From the NCBI GenBank assembly GCA_035578905.1, contig JAQJVL010000310.1, positions 248,001-312,000 on the forward strand: 64,000 nt of DNA, read 5' to 3'. The DNA is from Stictocephala bisonia. Taxonomy: Eukaryota > Arthropoda > Insecta > Hemiptera > Membracidae. Every line of letters starts with the position of its first letter. Within the stretch, counting starts at the first letter, position 1. The notes beneath the pieces were generated by a model. That model ran no database searches. It had not been told where the DNA came from and saw only the letters and a program-made list of their open reading frames with translations. Positions 1 through 14,300 of the stretch are shown one piece after another. The position numbers and the translations under genes were made by a program.

Positions 1-879
1 AATTTTTTCGTAGCCAAAGCGAATACAAATGTTTCTTTTGGTTACAACTCCGTCAATTTGAATGATATTAAGTGGCCAAAAACTTGTTTTAAAAGTCCTT
101 TTACGTAGTATAAAAAAGACTAAATAAGTTATCATTGAATAACTCTAGTTTTTCTACTATTCAGCGTTTCAGGTTTCGATAGTTGACAAAAGTCGTGACA
201 CCTTTGGCGAACCATAACTTTTTCAGAATTGCACCTATCAAAAAAACAAAAAAGGAATATTTTAAATATTTTATGATCTCTCTTTTTAATAATAACCATT
301 TTCTTGATAAAATCCAAACTTTTTAAATTATTCATGAAGAACCGTTATAAAACATGCATTTTTTAGCCTTAAATCAACCCTTTCAATCAAGAACAATTCC
401 AAAAATATTAACTTCTCGAAAAAATGTTCAAGAATATTTTAAGCTTAAAATAAGACATTATAACGAATTCTGCAACTGTTTTGCATGTCAGAATTTACAC
501 CCCTAAAAAGGTGTGATTTTTATCCCCAAGGTAAGAACGCCTATTGGCATCGTATCATGTTTGTTATTTAGGTTTTTCCTTAGTTACTACCAAATTTTAG
601 TTACTAACCAAATCCTTAGTTACTACTTCAAATGAATTGGATTATCCAAAAGAATTTCTTTCCCAAACGTCAAGGTACTGGACGACTATACCATAAAAAC
701 TTACATGCAGCTTACTATAAGAAAAGGAATTCAAAATTAAGATGTGGCGATTTCTAGTTAGATAATTATGTTATGGAGAACGATCAATATTTTTTGTGTT
801 CTTCCTAATGTAGATTAAGCACTGTAAAATGTAAACTGAATATATTGTTAGCATTTAGAATTTAACAAATAAAGGTATA

Positions 880-1320
880 CAATGGTTATCAGGTTTAGCA
901 TTACCAATAATTCTCAGAGCTTTTTTATGTAAAGGGAATATTCTTTGCACTGAAGTATGTTGACCCCATAAAATTGTACAGTAGGATAGATGGCTGTGTA
1001 TATGTCTATAATAAATGCTTGAGAAGATCAACAGTGACTCTCCCCTTTACACGACATAGCATAAATACCTTTAGAAAATTTTTTTCTTAAATTGACAATA
1101 CGATTATTCTAATTTAATTTAGATTCAATTGTAACACCCAATACATTAGCTTATGAACTACTATGGCTGTGTTTAAAAGAAAAAAACGTGATATCCTGAA
1201 TTTTATTCTGATTAATACAAAGACCATTGGCCAAACACCATTTTGAAACTCTTTCTTCGTAATATTTTTTAAATAAAATTTCAAGGGGACATTACTTCGA
1301 ACTGATAACAGTCTAGGCAA
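880..1320 (-). mobile_element. Jockey-like LINE reverse transcriptase fragment
   Basis: Minus-strand frames give KWCLANGLCINQNK (1210-1260), LGVTIESKLN (about 1115-1150) and HSHLSYCTILWGQHTSVQRI then FPLHKKALRIIGNAKPD (885-1000). These are the RT palm-to-thumb blocks of Jockey/CR1-type non-LTR retrotransposons: C.ANGL..N..KT, LGV.ID..L.W, and YCT.LWG...... followed by QK.ALRII. Stops and frameshifts show a dead copy. It lies in the intron after EMC1 exon 11. Confidence 0.75.
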
Positions 1321-2028
1321 TGCTTAGTTGGAAGGAAATTGAAAATTTTATTAATCTGTTAATCAAGTAAATAAAAAATAAAATGATGATATAAAAAAAT
1401 TATGACTAAAAAACAATAAACTGTGAGTTCCTCTATTAAAATTAATGTGAGAAAACGTGCCAGAAGCACTTTTGTTGTTTAATGTTGCGTGCAAATTAAA
1501 TGAGCCGAATGGTAAAGGCAGCCAGCGATTTCACAGTCCAGCGCTAATGACGCCTGTATGAATTACAAATCAGTATAAAATCAGTCAGCACATAACAATA
1601 CAAATTATTACATATTCGAGTTAATGATATTGATGATACAACAGCTTGGTAACTAGACTTGACTGATATTTGTGACACTAATCTAGGTTGAGAAAAAGTA
1701 ACTACACTAAACTGATATGAACTTTTTTGTACTTGCAAAAATGTTGATAGTTGGTAAATTGGTTTGTCAGTTAACATACCTACATTACATGAAAGTTTTA
1801 CATATCTCTGATAAATAGTTTTTATTTGGTAATTTATTAAATATCACAAAACAATTTAAAGATGTAAAATAATGGTACTTTTTTGCTCAAACAACTAAAA
1901 AACAATAAAATAGAACCAAAATTTCAAACGTACATATGTTAAAATAGAAATAAATAAGAAACTTTTTTTTTGCCATTTTTTTTTTTTTTTTTTAATTTCC
2001 CAGTGGTTGTTTACTGTGCAGTTGTTGT
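1321..2028. other. EMC1 intron, nothing recognisable
   Basis: AT-rich sequence with no coding signature on either strand. A poly-T run (1970-1993) lies just 3' of EMC1 exon 11 in the gene's direction. Confidence 0.5.
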
Positions 2029-2073
2029 TCAAACTCGGGTATCCATAATTTTGAATCGGACAGTAGTACCCAC

Positions 2074-2306
2074 CTTGTTGTCACTATAGGCGAGTGAATA
2101 GCCTGTTAGCTGGCCCTTGTCAGTATCGGCTGTGTACAGAAAGGTAGATTGAGCCACCTGCAAAGCAGTTTGTCGGCTGCTCTCTGGATACACATGCACA
2201 TTGGCACCAGAGTCCAATAGCAGAAGGCCCTTGAAGAACTGTTCATCTACGTTGACTAGTTGTACCGCCTGCACCAGCTGATAGCCCAGTCTTACAGGGT
2301 CTCCAT
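2074..2306 (-). CDS. EMC1: EMC1 exon 11 (last recognisable exon)
   Basis: The acceptor is TTTAATCAG. The exon completes an Asp codon from exon 10 and encodes GDPVRLGYQLVQAVQLV, LLLLDSGANVHVYPES, then STFLYTADTDKGQLTGYSLA. The likely donor is AACAAG/GTGGGT at 2073. Reading through instead meets a stop near 2029 and would give a protein lacking the whole C-terminal domain, so splicing to an exon beyond the window is the better reading. No further EMC1 exon is visible at 1-2073. Confidence 0.9.
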
Positions 2307-5300
2307 CTGATTAAAATTGTTTATAAAATGGTACAGATACCAACAAAATTTATATTACAGCAAACATAAAATCTGATGAAATACGTAGAGAGAAAGAAGA
2401 AAGACATTCTTTAATGGAGCAGCCATATAAACGCTGCATGATAGCGTCAAATTTTAAGTATATATTCTTCATTGACAGTGAAAAAATACAAATAAGACTA
2501 ATTTGTCTATACACTGATATAAAAAAATATTAGTAACAAATCATTGTATATTGACAGTTATCAACTGTTTGTAAATTCTCAGATGATGTAGATGGTGCCC
2601 TGCACCAACAACTCTTTACTTTGTTTTTCAAATCTCTGCAGACTTTGTTTTTCATATTATAAATGGGTTATTCTCTGTTGGTCTTTAGAGGATCTGGCAG
2701 TGAGTTCTAAAGCCTGAAACCACTACATACCACCTGTCTCTCATACAAAGTGGTTTTATGTGAAGAAAAATTCATGATATGTTTAGGGCAAAGATTGTAC
2801 TTGTGGTTTTTCTGGAGTGTCTGAAAGATGTGCATGCAAGTTATAACAACAACAAAAAAACACTGAAATTTTTATGTAAATGGAAGTAAAATTAATTCTA
2901 TTTTCTTTTATTTTCTGCTTGCACGATGCTGTACGATGAAGATGAAAAATGGCTTGAACAGCTCTTTTTTGGGGTTTAAACAAGAGATATGTAGCCCCTA
3001 AATTCAATGCCGTAACTAAGATGAGGATATATTAAACCATAACGTACCGCTAATAAGGCAGAGGTGTCAAGAGTTGAAGAGAGACTTTCTTAATACAAAT
3101 AAATACTAGAACTTAATTTTTTGCAAACAGAATCAATATATCACTAAAATCTTAAGTTATTATCCATTTTAATTTCAAAAAATGTTCTTACCGAACATTT
3201 ATTACCAATAAAACAAGAATGAGAGGAACGATGATCAATTTCGGCACTGGTTCGGTTGGTGCAGTGCTGTAACCCAGCTAGTTGAGGACAAAGTGTTGAG
3301 GAGATAGTACGAGATAGGTTCTATGCTCGGTGCTCTTAATACCGTCATGGCATTCGATAAATGGTTGCCATCGACGTGGATACTACTAGATAGGTCTGAG
3401 GTGTGCATGTTGGATGGTAGTCAAGGTTTAGATGTTGTGTAGGGAAGAGAGCTTAATGTCAGGCTGAAAATCAGATCAACATATTGTTTGACAACACTAC
3501 AGTGCAGACCACAGGTTCGGTGGCCAAGTCACAGTACAGGTTCAGATTCCATGTAAAGCTGTAGGTCCCTTAGTTGCCCTGGCTATTGGGCTATTAATAA
3601 ATAGCTCTTTCTGAGGAACAGTCGACCTTAGTTCGTAATAATGACCACACTCGTTCATCTACACCTCTCATATTCGCCAATATTTTGACGATCGGTGTCT
3701 TAATAATGAATCATTATTGTTGATTGGAATTCTAGAAACTTGATTTTGTCTCCCTGCCAGACGTAACCACTTAAGGAAAATTCTGGACTTCTTATATATT
3801 ACTTCTTCAATTTTGATTGATTTTTATCGGTTAATGACAGAGAAGTATCATCCGCAAATAAGTCATTAACATATAAGAAGAATAATACAGGCCCAAGTAA
3901 AGACATTTGAGTATTCTTTAACAACAGGAACAGAAGGTGATTCAACCCATTTAATATAGTTTTTACCGTCCAAAAACAGTTTTTCCCAGAAGAGTTCAGT
4001 TTTTGGATAAATCCTTAGATAAAAACATAAATGTGTTTATTGATTGGTGAATTCATCTTTTCCCAGTCTTGCAAACATGGCTAACAGTAGGCCATGATCC
4101 ACCAGGTCAAAGGCTTGCTCTAAGTAAAAAAAAGAGTCAAATGATAGGTGTTCCTGTGTCTAATTATTTGAAAATAGATAAAACTAAGAAGTTTACAGCA
4201 TCTGCTGTCGTTTTGCCTTCAGTAAAGCTAAGCTGACTACTTTTCAAATTTCATATTTGTTATCAGCCAATTCAATAAATCTACACATTGATTTTGTTAA
4301 TTCTAAAAGTTGTTTTACTTATCAATAAAGATGTTAGTTGTTAATATTCATAGAAGAATTAATTTTTTTAATGCATGAATTATAACTACATGTTTTTCCA
4401 AAACATTTCCTTCATTCTCTTGTACATATAACAGGACTAAAGTTTTCACTAGCTCCATTAAAAGTCAAAATATTTTGACATTTGCATGGAGCTAGTGTAT
4501 ATATATACCACATCACAACAACCTAAAGACCAAATTGACAAGCTGGCCCCTGGAACACTCCATATACACTATTCAGGAGTTCCTGGACTGGAGAACACAG
4601 TAGAGAAGACCTAAAACTTAGTATTTTTTCCTTTCTTTTATATATCAATATTTGAATTGTATTATAAAGGTTTTCAATGTTATAACTAAATTCATTGACA
4701 CAACACTGTACTCTAAGTATATGTGATTAAAGATTGATTGACAGCAACTAATCCTCCCAAAAGTGTATCCTAATTATAGAAACTTGGATAATTAATTAAT
4801 AAACCAAATACTTTACTGTTCAACTAATGCACTGAAACAAATTGATCAATTTGTCTTGCAAAGAACACTTCGCCATCAGATTTTACATGTCATATACAAA
4901 CGAGGAAAAAAGTTATTTTGTGTAAACATCAATAACTTAATAAGTATACATAATCTTCAGTAAAAAAATAAAGTTTTTAAAGATAACTGTAATGATAGAT
5001 TAATTGTGTTTTAATGATATTAAACTGTCCAGTGGTAACAAGCTTACATGAGAGGTTGCAATGTATTTTGTAGATACTTGACACAGATAGATCATTGACA
5101 CATATTGTAAAGATTATATGTGTCTAATAACATAAATAATCCCAACAATCTTTACCAGTCAAGTTAAAGAACAACAATCTTACTGTAGATATTGTAGTGT
5201 CCTACGTATCTACAAGATATATTGCAACCTCTCATGTAAGCTTGTGACCACTGAAGGGTTAAATATTAATTATTTGAATATTGATTTGGTAACTACATTA

Positions 5301-8300
5301 CAAAATAACCCTGCAAAAACCACTATAAATTATAAATAAAATGTTGACATAATAACTAATCAAACAAATATCTTACAGCAGGTGTCTATTAACATAAATA
5401 ATCCCAACAATCGTTAGCAGTCAAATTAAAAAGAAGCAGTGTTTTTGCATGTAATTCACAGTTTGTCCACATTGCGTAAAAGACTTAACTAACTTTTAAC
5501 CAATCTATTGTGTTGAAAACGCTAATTTTTTAGTTAGTTAGTAATCTGATGCAGTAAGATAAAAAGAGATAGTTCGTTCAAAACAAAACAGATTTGGAGG
5601 TACATTATGTTTTATATCATTCACAATGTTCAAAACTGACTATATTTATATCATAATCGATTAAAGCTAATGGCTACTTAATCTTAATATAACCATTTAT
5701 TAGAACAAATCAAGCATCTGTGTTAAGCCAGGTACCTAACATTTACGAAATTATAACTATCTAGAATTGGTGTTATTGTTGTTAAAACCATAAAAAATTT
5801 TTCTTCTGTACGAATACAGTAAGATTTATCTTTTCTGACGTGCATGAACATCGCCATAATAAGAACAAGTAGCCATTTGTAAGAAAAGCTAGCATGTTCT
5901 ACCCCAGTCTTAAAAAACCTTGAGCTATATCTCAAATTAAAATGTAGATACTATACTTTATTCACATCAATAAAGTACGTAAACATATTTGTTAATTTAT
6001 TAAAAATTGTAAAAATGTATAATTTTAAATTGATTTGATATAAAGATTTCAAGAAATTTTATGAGCAAGAATTTTCAATTTGTCGAACATAATGTTTTAA
6101 TATTCATTCATTTTAGAACTTATATTTCCTTTTCCATGCAACAATCTTCTAGGAATGGTCTTATGTCACTGGAAATATTGAAAAAGTAGGTGGCTGTTTT
6201 TTAATCTTCATTCTATTACAGTTAAATAGAATTCTTCTAACAGTAAAAAAGATTTTAATTTTTTTGTATAGTCAGTTTAAACTGCATCAGTGAAAGATAT
6301 TGTTTGGCAAAATAATAGACAACTAACCTCATGATTTCTTCAATATGTTCAGTAGAAGTGAATGTCACACAACACAAATATATTACAATATAGGCACAAA
6401 ATGCACAAATATATTACAATACAAGTACAAAATACACAAATATATCAAAATACAAGCACAAAATGCACAGATATTATGGTGATCGATTTCGGCGAATTTT
6501 GTGAATACCTCTGTTTTGAGGAAGGTGAGCAATGGTTCACTGAAATCGATCACTATAATATTTGTGCATTTTTTATTTATATTCTAAATATTTGTGCATT
6601 TTTGTGCTTGTATTTTTATATATTTGTGCATTTTGTACTTGTAACATTTTTGTGCATTTTGTGCTTATATTGTAATATATTTGTGTTGTGTGACGTTTAC
6701 TTGTACTGTATATGTACCAACATGTATTATGCTAATTAAAAAACTATTCAATATTTTATCAAATAACACTTTCAACTTTTTTTCATGTTATGTGATGTAT
6801 TTCTTATTAAAATGTGCTGAATAATTCCATTCTTAATTAATTTACATACCTAGAATCTACAGTTTCCGGTGACAACCGCGTCAAGGTACTATCTACAATA
6901 TTTACAAGATGACCAGACGTTTCGCCCATACTGTGATGTGGCATCAGAGTCTCAGAGTCACAGTGAGTCTCAGAGAAACCACTGAGGATGCCACATCACA
7001 GTATGGGCGAAACGTCTGGTCATCTTGTAAATATTGTAGATAGTACCTTGACGCGGTTGTCACCGGAAACTGTAGATTCTAGTTATGACACCGGCCGCTT
7101 AAGCCTAAGTTCTAAGATTAATTTACATACCGGTGCCAAAATATAACATAAACTTATATTTACCTGTTGGTTTTCCATTGATAGGATTGAATGCGTACAA
7201 TATAGTATCCGTAGAATCCTAAAAATTCAGAAATGATATTAGTGACGCTGCCATTAAGAAGACGAGTATTAAATTTTCTTAAATAAACTGCTCACAATAT
7301 ATGAACTATACTCATACATTAGATTCATTTTCAAAACCTTTATTGGACAAATATTTTAAATTATTACTATTTCCAATACTAGGTTATTGGATTAAATTGA
7401 TCAAATGTAATAGGAAAGATAGCATCAGAAACGTAAGTCCAATACATAACATATAAAGGTACAGTAAAAAGCACACTTTTCAATGTCACTGACTCAGGTG
7501 AGAAGAGATGTTACTTGATGAAGATTATAGTGACATTGAACATTTGCGCTTTATATACTGTCTTTATATATTCACCTGTGTACTGAGTGTCCTATAAGGT
7601 AAATTTACTGATGCCTTATTACTCTTACAGCATCAAGTCCTAACTTAATATCCCATAACCTAACCTCTATAAACTACACTTTATTTGAAAGCAATAAAAT
7701 ATAACGAATTTGTCATAGTGAAAATTTTAAAAATAGAAAATTCTTCAAGTATCTGACTCATTGTAATTTACATATAAATCAAGATTTATTTTTTTAACTA
7801 CTTCCTCAATATGCGCTGTTTTTAGAAAATACATTCTACCACCACATTTGAAGAAATATTTTATTAGGAACTAAACTATTGACAGAATATTTAAGTGCAG
7901 GGTGAAGTCAAAACCAAAGGATAGGTTTTTAAAGATGTTCCTATCTAGCATGAATAAAACATGTTAGTACAATATTTTATACACCAGAGAGCAAAATCAT
8001 GTTTATAAGACAGGTGAGTTACGAATCTGAGTTCAGAGATTTGACTATAGAAACAAACAGACTGTCCATACCAACGCATTTGCTGTAGACACATGCCTGT
8101 TAGAACTGAACATGTAATTTCACATGTTCCGGCAACATGTGAAACCAGTTTTTCACAAACATGAAAACCGGCGGACAGTCTTCTGGTTTGTACAGTGAAT
8201 GGTTCAGGTGAATACATGGGACACAAGCTGAGAGGAAGAACCTGATATATACCCGAAAAGCATGACTGGTGGTCAGGCCTCTCTACACCCTGGAATAATT

Positions 8301-11300
8301 TCAACATAGAGATGAATGACACAACTACAATAAACTTAAATGTACTTGGTATTTTTTATACTTTAAATTTAAACTCCAACACATTTCCCAATAAAATTTC
8401 AAATAAATTTTGACTTTGAATATTTTGAAGATAATGATACTGATGTAACTAATTGTTTGTTGTTTTATAATAAGCTGTGTGTTACCAAACTAAAATTGTA
8501 TAAAAGCATATAATTATTGATGTTCCATGCAAACGAATCAAAGACAGGATCAAAGATGCACAACTATTTACTTTTATTTTCCTTGTTCTCTTTAGAAGAG
8601 GGTCACAACTGTCTTAAAAGATTAAAGTTAAAGATTGTCTTATTTTACCAGGCAAAGTTAAGGCTAAGGAGCCCTCTCTAACACTTTACCTGGGGACCAA
8701 CGGCTTTACGTAACTTCCGAACCATGGGAGTGACAGGGTAAAATCTATTTGTGGTCTCATCAGGAATCGAACCCGGACCAGCAGCGTGGCAAGCCAGCAC
8801 CTTAGCCCCTTATCTACGGCCGCTCCAAGGGTCTTATAAGGATCAAGTCTTAGTCTGGTCTTTATTCTTTTTTTATTTATTTTTTTTAATGATTTTATTT
8901 TAGAACAATGTCCCAAAAATATGTAACTATCTAGATAGTAAAATCATCTCTCTTTAGTTTTCATAGATATATATGTCATAGATAACTTATGTATTTTGCT
9001 ATTAAAAAATACCTTCTACAGTATATAAATTGCCAGGCTAACTTTTAAATAAGCTTATTTAAAAAGATATTGTGTTCTTGTAGAGATAGTTCTTTTGACA
9101 TAAAAATTTGTATCAAATTAAACTATTATTAATATTGGCATTGGTTGAAGACATAACTTTTATGTATGAAAGTAAGAACTAAACCTTGGTGCTCACCTTA
9201 TGGCGGTACAGCACGACACACTGAGCAGGATAAGGGTAGTGACGTGCAGTTCGCTGAACAAATAATGGCACATAAGGTTTTCCTATGTTGTTGAATGGAA
9301 CTACATCTTCCAAAGTAAACTGCCAGATAATTTCATGGCTTAAATTATCTATTCCAAATACCTGCAATGTAGAGAGTATGCAAGTTGATTATTTGAAGCA
9401 CTACACTTCAACAAGTTTGTTTTAAAAAATAATAAAGTTAACGTACCTTTGTTGTCTTCAGCTACAAAATATTTTTATTGGACTACCGGTTTCAGAGTAA
9501 GAACTCCATGGTCACATCCACTTTATGTTGTCAAAACAGCTCAGGAGGCTTTAACAATGAATAAGTTTGTTTTGTTTCAAGAATGATACATACATTTTTA
9601 ACTCAAAACACATAGTAGCAGACCCTTCCAGCCATCATGGACACTTCTGCTATGACAAGTCTTGATTCAACAAACTAATGTAATAAGGTTTACTTGTTCT
9701 CTATAGCCGCATCAACCCACCCTAAATACATAACTTCTTGTTATTTTTTTCTATTTTACGGCCTGCTAGTGTTTATCAGTGTTATCTTAGTAAATAACTC
9801 TGATATTTACAAATAGTAAATACAATATAGTAATTAAATATATACTCCAATACAATATATAGTATTTAAATATGTATTTGAATACAGTATATAGTATTTA
9901 AATATACAGGGGTGCTGAAAAGTCTGGAGACGGACCGATATATTTATAACGAATTACAATAGAAGAAACAAATTTTATATTCAGTTTTAGGCCATACTAA
10001 ACTGTTATTTTATGTATTTCACTTTGATATTCTGGTTATGCGGAACGATCAACTAGAGCTTGGTAAACATTTTTAAATAAAAGCATGGGTTGACTTCTCC
10101 ATCAAATTAAATACGCTTTTCATTTAAATATTTTGGTGGAAATTCGACCCCAAAGCTTAATGCATTACAAAATGGCAGACACCCAAAGTTTTAAAAATGA
10201 CTAATATGTCTAATGGAAAAGTATTTGTCAGAAATTTTAATAAACACACGTGTTTTATCTGTTTTGATATTCACACAGACACATTGATATTCACACAGAC
10301 ATAATCATTAAGAGCTATGTCTGTGTGAATCCAATGTTGGGAATGCTTTTGAGAGCTACGGACTACTAAATAAATTGCTGAGCATTGAATAGTTTACATG
10401 TAAATAAATATCAGTTTAATTATTGACTATCCCTATATTAGTTTTAGTAGCAATGAAAACTTTTCTGTGGCAGTCATCCACTCTATGATACTCTATACCA
10501 TTCCCCTCTCTACCATGCTACCTTCCACAGAACAGCCACCCCGTCAAGACAGCCTGGATCCGCCCTTTGATTGTACTGTTTTATAGAGAACAAATTGTAA
10601 ATTTTTTATGATTAATTATTAGATGAAAAGTACTGAAATGATCATGTGCGAAAAAAATGCTATCAAACTAATGTATAAAATGGCATGTACATATAGCACA
10701 TATACTTTAAGAATAATATATTTGAATATACTCATCTATAAATTTCCATTTTCCTCTGTACAAAACAATCCAACAAAACTATCAAACCTCAATAAAAAAT
10801 ATTAAAAAACAAAAAACCATTAAAACTGTTTTACTATTTAAAAAAATTATTCTAACATTAAAACTTAGACAGTTTATTTTACATACTACAGAAATGAGTC
10901 ATTGCCTTATTAATGCTGTAAACAGAAAGAAAATTAATTTGTAACTGTAGAGAACCTAATGAAGAATCGTGGAATCTATGATTACTTGACAAACCTTGCA
11001 GCTCTTTAGCATTTTTCATTTAAAAGTGTGATGGGAGTCCTCAATAAAAAATGGGAAGATTATCATGTATGGTTGCAGTGGCTAGCTCAGGCTGCTGAAG
11101 TTGTGTTAGTTACTACTGACTGACATAAATGTTTGCCCACTTCTGAGTATTATAAAATTTGTAAATTTGGATTATACTCCAGAAAACATCAAACATAAAA
11201 ATACAAAATAAATTGGAGTAGTTTTAGAGGATGTAAAAACTGAAAAATTGCTATTAATTGTTTTTAAAATATTCATAGTGTTTGTGATACTTTCTAACCC

Positions 11301-14300
11301 ACTGACCCAAAGTTCTTGATAAAAATGTTGAAAAACAAAATTTGAATTAATGTAAACAAATTATTGATTTCAAATAAATTTAACAATTTCACTAGTTTAA
11401 AAATTGATCACTTAATATATTTTATATATCAAATGTTATGTAATTAAGTTATTAAAATTAAATATAGCAGTTGATTTATAATGGGAGTTATTCCTTCCCA
11501 GATTTTCACAGCCCAGATAGCCATGCAAATTTTCTCAGTAGGTGATTAGCCACTAAAATAAGTTTAGTAGAACCTATGACAATTTTTAAATAAAAAGACA
11601 TAGCTTTTTTCTAACCTTGCCAATGGATGTGATAGCTACTATCATCTTGTGCAGACCAAAATCATCTCTAACCATGTCAGCTCTTCCATTGACTCCGAAT
11701 TGTGAATTGAGGCCACTAAATTGAGGGTCTCTGAGGCCAAATACAGTCATAACAAGTATCTGCAGCTGGAGCAGTTGACTGGCAATGCGCCGCATGAACA
11801 TGCCCAAACTTCCACCTGCAACATGAACCCAGACGCAACCATAACACTCATCAACAAGTTAAAGTAAACAAAATTAACACGCAAGATTTAGGACTGCTAC
11901 ACAGTTGGAATGTGCCAATCTAAGAAACCTTAACCAAAGCTGTTTTTATTTGCATATAACAGAACTTTTTAAAGATCTGTCCAAGCACATCAAGCAATCA
12001 AACTAACTAATAAATTCAAGCTATAATTATCACGATATCAATTCAATAAAAATATCCTTTCTAATATACTTACTTACTCCATTGGCTCTAAAACCCTCGA
12101 AGGGTTTTGGTATCATGATCATAAGTAGCCATTGGGCTCTATATTCAACAATCTCTCTACAGTTTCTTCCTCCTATACTTTTAAGATCATCCAGACATCA
12201 TTTTTCCATCTTTTTTTCTTGGTCTGTCTTCACTCTAATGATATTTTCTTCACCACTCTACTTCGACTCATTTTTTATATGTGGCCTAACCACCAAAAAA
12301 TCTTTGTACTTTATAAATCGAACACTATCTTTATAATTTTTCTCCTTTCTTAAATTATTAATACAATATAATATAAAGCTCGATGTAGTGACTCACTCAC
12401 TCACTGACAATAAATGTTGAGGCACTTCCAGACGTCCTACCACCATGAAGTGTATACTTGAATTGAAGCTTTCTGTCTGAGTTTTACAAAGGAGCTAATA
12501 GCTGAGTTCCCAGGCAAGGCCACAGGCCCATCATGAGTGTAGCGAGTGCCGGGGTTGGCACACGAAGCGTGCAGTGGTTTTCCCTAGATTATTTATATCA
12601 GCTGATTTATTTTATACTGTTATTTTTATTTAATATTTACAAATTATGCTTTTTAATTATTTGTTGACTTTGAAAAAGAAAACTTAGTTTTCGAAAGTCC
12701 TCAGGCATATTTTATAAAGTTTTATTGAAAAATGTGAATATCATTACTACCATTATATATATAATAAATTATAAGTATAAGTGAGTTCTCTTCAACATAA
12801 TATCTTCACCATTTAGAACTTTTAGGAGGTTGTTATTTTTTCACCTTCGCCAGACTACCTCTTTAATTCAGATTCTTTGTTTTTCCTTTCAAATATTTTT
12901 AGATTTCCTGTATTTTTCTTAATGAGTGTCCATGTCCAAATCTAAATACTACAACTGGCCTTATTACATATTTGTATATCATAAGCTTTGTTTCTTGTGG
13001 AGGATGTTGGAACTGAGGATTCATCTTCCTCCAGCAACTATCATTCTCATGATTTCTTCAGTTACTTCATTTCTAGCTGCAATGTGTATCCTAAATACTT
13101 GATATTTTTCACTGTTCTTTCCATTTATTTCTATTTTGCCCTTTCTTCTGGACAAACTCTCAACATATTGTATTTATATCTGTCACAATCTATCATCATG
13201 CCAACTTTACTCACTCCTCTCTGCACTTCTCCCAAGTTTTGTTGAATGACTCTCTTACTTCTTCCAATTGTAGCAATGTCATCAGCATATGTTATGCTGT
13301 TATTTGAGTCATTCTACAGAATATACCTTCAGTGTGGTCAATATTTTGTAAGGTAGATCCAGGACTAAATTAAATTTTAATGCTAACACTGAATCTCCCG
13401 GTCTAACTCCTGCTTTTTTGTAATTTTTCTCTGTACAATCACTGTTAAATTCAAACTATGCATTTGATTTTTTACTAGGTCCACAATATATTAGGTTTGA
13501 AACTTTAAAAATAGCTCAGAAATGGATGATAATGAATTTTGAAATTACACTCAGGAATCTGCATCATGGGCCTTAAAGTTTCAATGTGGATTATCAGTAA
13601 TAGTGATTATATGTGATATTAATTATATTGCATAACCTTAACAAGGTTATTAATCTTCAATTTGCTATTTTTCTATTTTTGTTATTTTTAATGACAATCA
13701 ATTAACAGTGAATTAATAGAACAATACAAGACTGAAAAGAAACAAATAATTATTTTAGTAAATTTAGCAATGCTTAAAGATTTTTTAATAAACTATGAAG
13801 TCAAGAACAATAGAATGATAACTGAATAAAATAAGAACAACTCTGGTTATTCACCAAATTCATAATGTACTATTTGTGATAAATTCATTACAACATCAAT
13901 GTTCAAATGCACTCAATGTTCAACAAACTATAAAGCATGTGCAGACACAAAGCAAGCAAAAAACATAAAACTACAAGCATTAAGTAAATCACACACTATG
14001 AACTTTACTGTTCAAATGTATATTTTTTTGTATAATATACACTTGAAATATTATACAATTTTATAAGTAATTTAAATGAACTTAAAATATTATAATATTA
14101 TTTTACTGAAGTTTTAAAATCACAAACTACCTTAATAGTTCTTTAACATCTTTGAATATATAGTTAAAAAACGTTACCATATTTACAGTATGTTTCGCAC
14201 AAGTTTAATAAGTGAAAAACGTGCTCAATCAACAAAAAAAATTATTTAGCCCACAAAGTAAAGCAAGAATGGATTTCAAAAACAAATCAAAATTAAAAAG

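Noticed and set aside
2029..2073. EMC1 terminating at the stop near 2029
   Set aside because: It would remove the conserved C-terminal domain and anchor; a good GTGGGT donor sits at 2073, so splicing onward is more likely.
6362..6739. 125-residue ORF rich in Cys, Ile and Tyr
   Set aside because: It spans the family-B palindrome; the composition follows from the repeated ATATTTGTGCATTTTGTGCT words.
8740..8835. Functional tRNA gene
   Set aside because: The A/B-box-like head is fused to a SINE body and lacks a clear cloverleaf acceptor stem.
12082..13245. Plus-strand ORFs of 73-85 residues as genes
   Set aside because: They are antisense shadows of the minus-strand LINE relic with its YADD motif.
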